From assembly GCA_033980235.1 (NCBI GenBank), contig CM067067.1, positions 20,093,239 through 20,157,238 on the forward strand: a DNA stretch of 64,000 nucleotides, in the 5' to 3' direction. Below are positions 63,920 to 64,000 of the stretch, piece by piece. Source of the stretch: Diadema setosum. Taxonomy: Eukaryota; Echinodermata; Echinoidea; Diadematoida; Diadematidae. The position numbers were made by a program, and so were the translations under genes. How positions within the stretch are numbered: the first letter of the stretch is position 1; each line of letters begins with the position of its first letter. The notes beneath the pieces are model-generated. The model was not told the DNA's origin and did no database searches. It saw only the letters and a program-made list of their open reading frames with translations.

Positions 63920-64000
63920 GAGTAAGAATGTGATAAATTCAGCTATACAAAGATGCGAATCATTTATTTTGTGCGATACGGCAATTTAGTACAACCAGGG
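62340..64000. other. Unassigned right end
   Basis: Purine-rich GAGAGA low complexity at 62575-62610 and 62665-62701, (GA)n at 63880-63908 followed by a G run 63909-63920. Short frames only; no gene supported. Confidence 0.4.

Overview
This is a eukaryotic (metazoan) genomic window with split genes, canonical GT-AG introns, LINE and tRNA-derived SINE copies, and very many small inverted-repeat transposons, in an AT-rich background full of microsatellites. The terminal sequences of several repeats and the frequent TAGGCCTA and TACATGTA words look like those of an echinoderm, most likely a sea urchin. That assignment is inferred from general familiarity with such repeats, not from a search. No rRNA gene, CRISPR array or bacterial operon is present.

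Two host genes are recognisable, and they converge. On the + strand, 220-4962 holds the last six exons (307 codons plus stop) of an M13 zinc metallopeptidase of the neprilysin/endothelin-converting-enzyme family. It has the HEMTH and ENIAD zinc motifs and ends in CTVW; the 5' half lies before the window. On the - strand, 47950 down to 18901 holds eight exons (395 residues plus stop) of an anion-type Cys-loop receptor subunit (glycine receptor/GluCl-like), from just after the missing N-terminus through all four membrane segments to the stop. All splice phases match in both genes.

The 14 kb between the two genes (4963-18900) and the long receptor introns carry the mobile DNA. Two LINEs keep long open frames: 21871-23143 (+), in a receptor intron, and 58828-61128 (-). 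A 3'-UTR fragment of the second family sits at 38866-39168. Other LINE 3' ends lie at 32880, 39556, 43118 and 49381. A tRNA-derived SINE is at 49838-50187.

The most distinctive content is the set of non-autonomous DNA elements. At least six have TTAA at both ends followed by AAGG or AAAGG-type inverted repeats (12074, 12439, 14190, 25911, 44148, 61129). One of these is nested inside another and has a sister copy 49 kb away. Other elements are a 33-bp perfect hairpin with an 8-bp flanking repeat (38153), an hAT-like element with four internal GGCCACCAAAA motifs (8207), and two neighbouring elements packed with GACGTC (44148) or GCAATTGC (45187) palindromes. Nothing amounts to a clearly new functional system. 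The best leads are these motif-dense elements and the unusual ligand-binding residues of the receptor.
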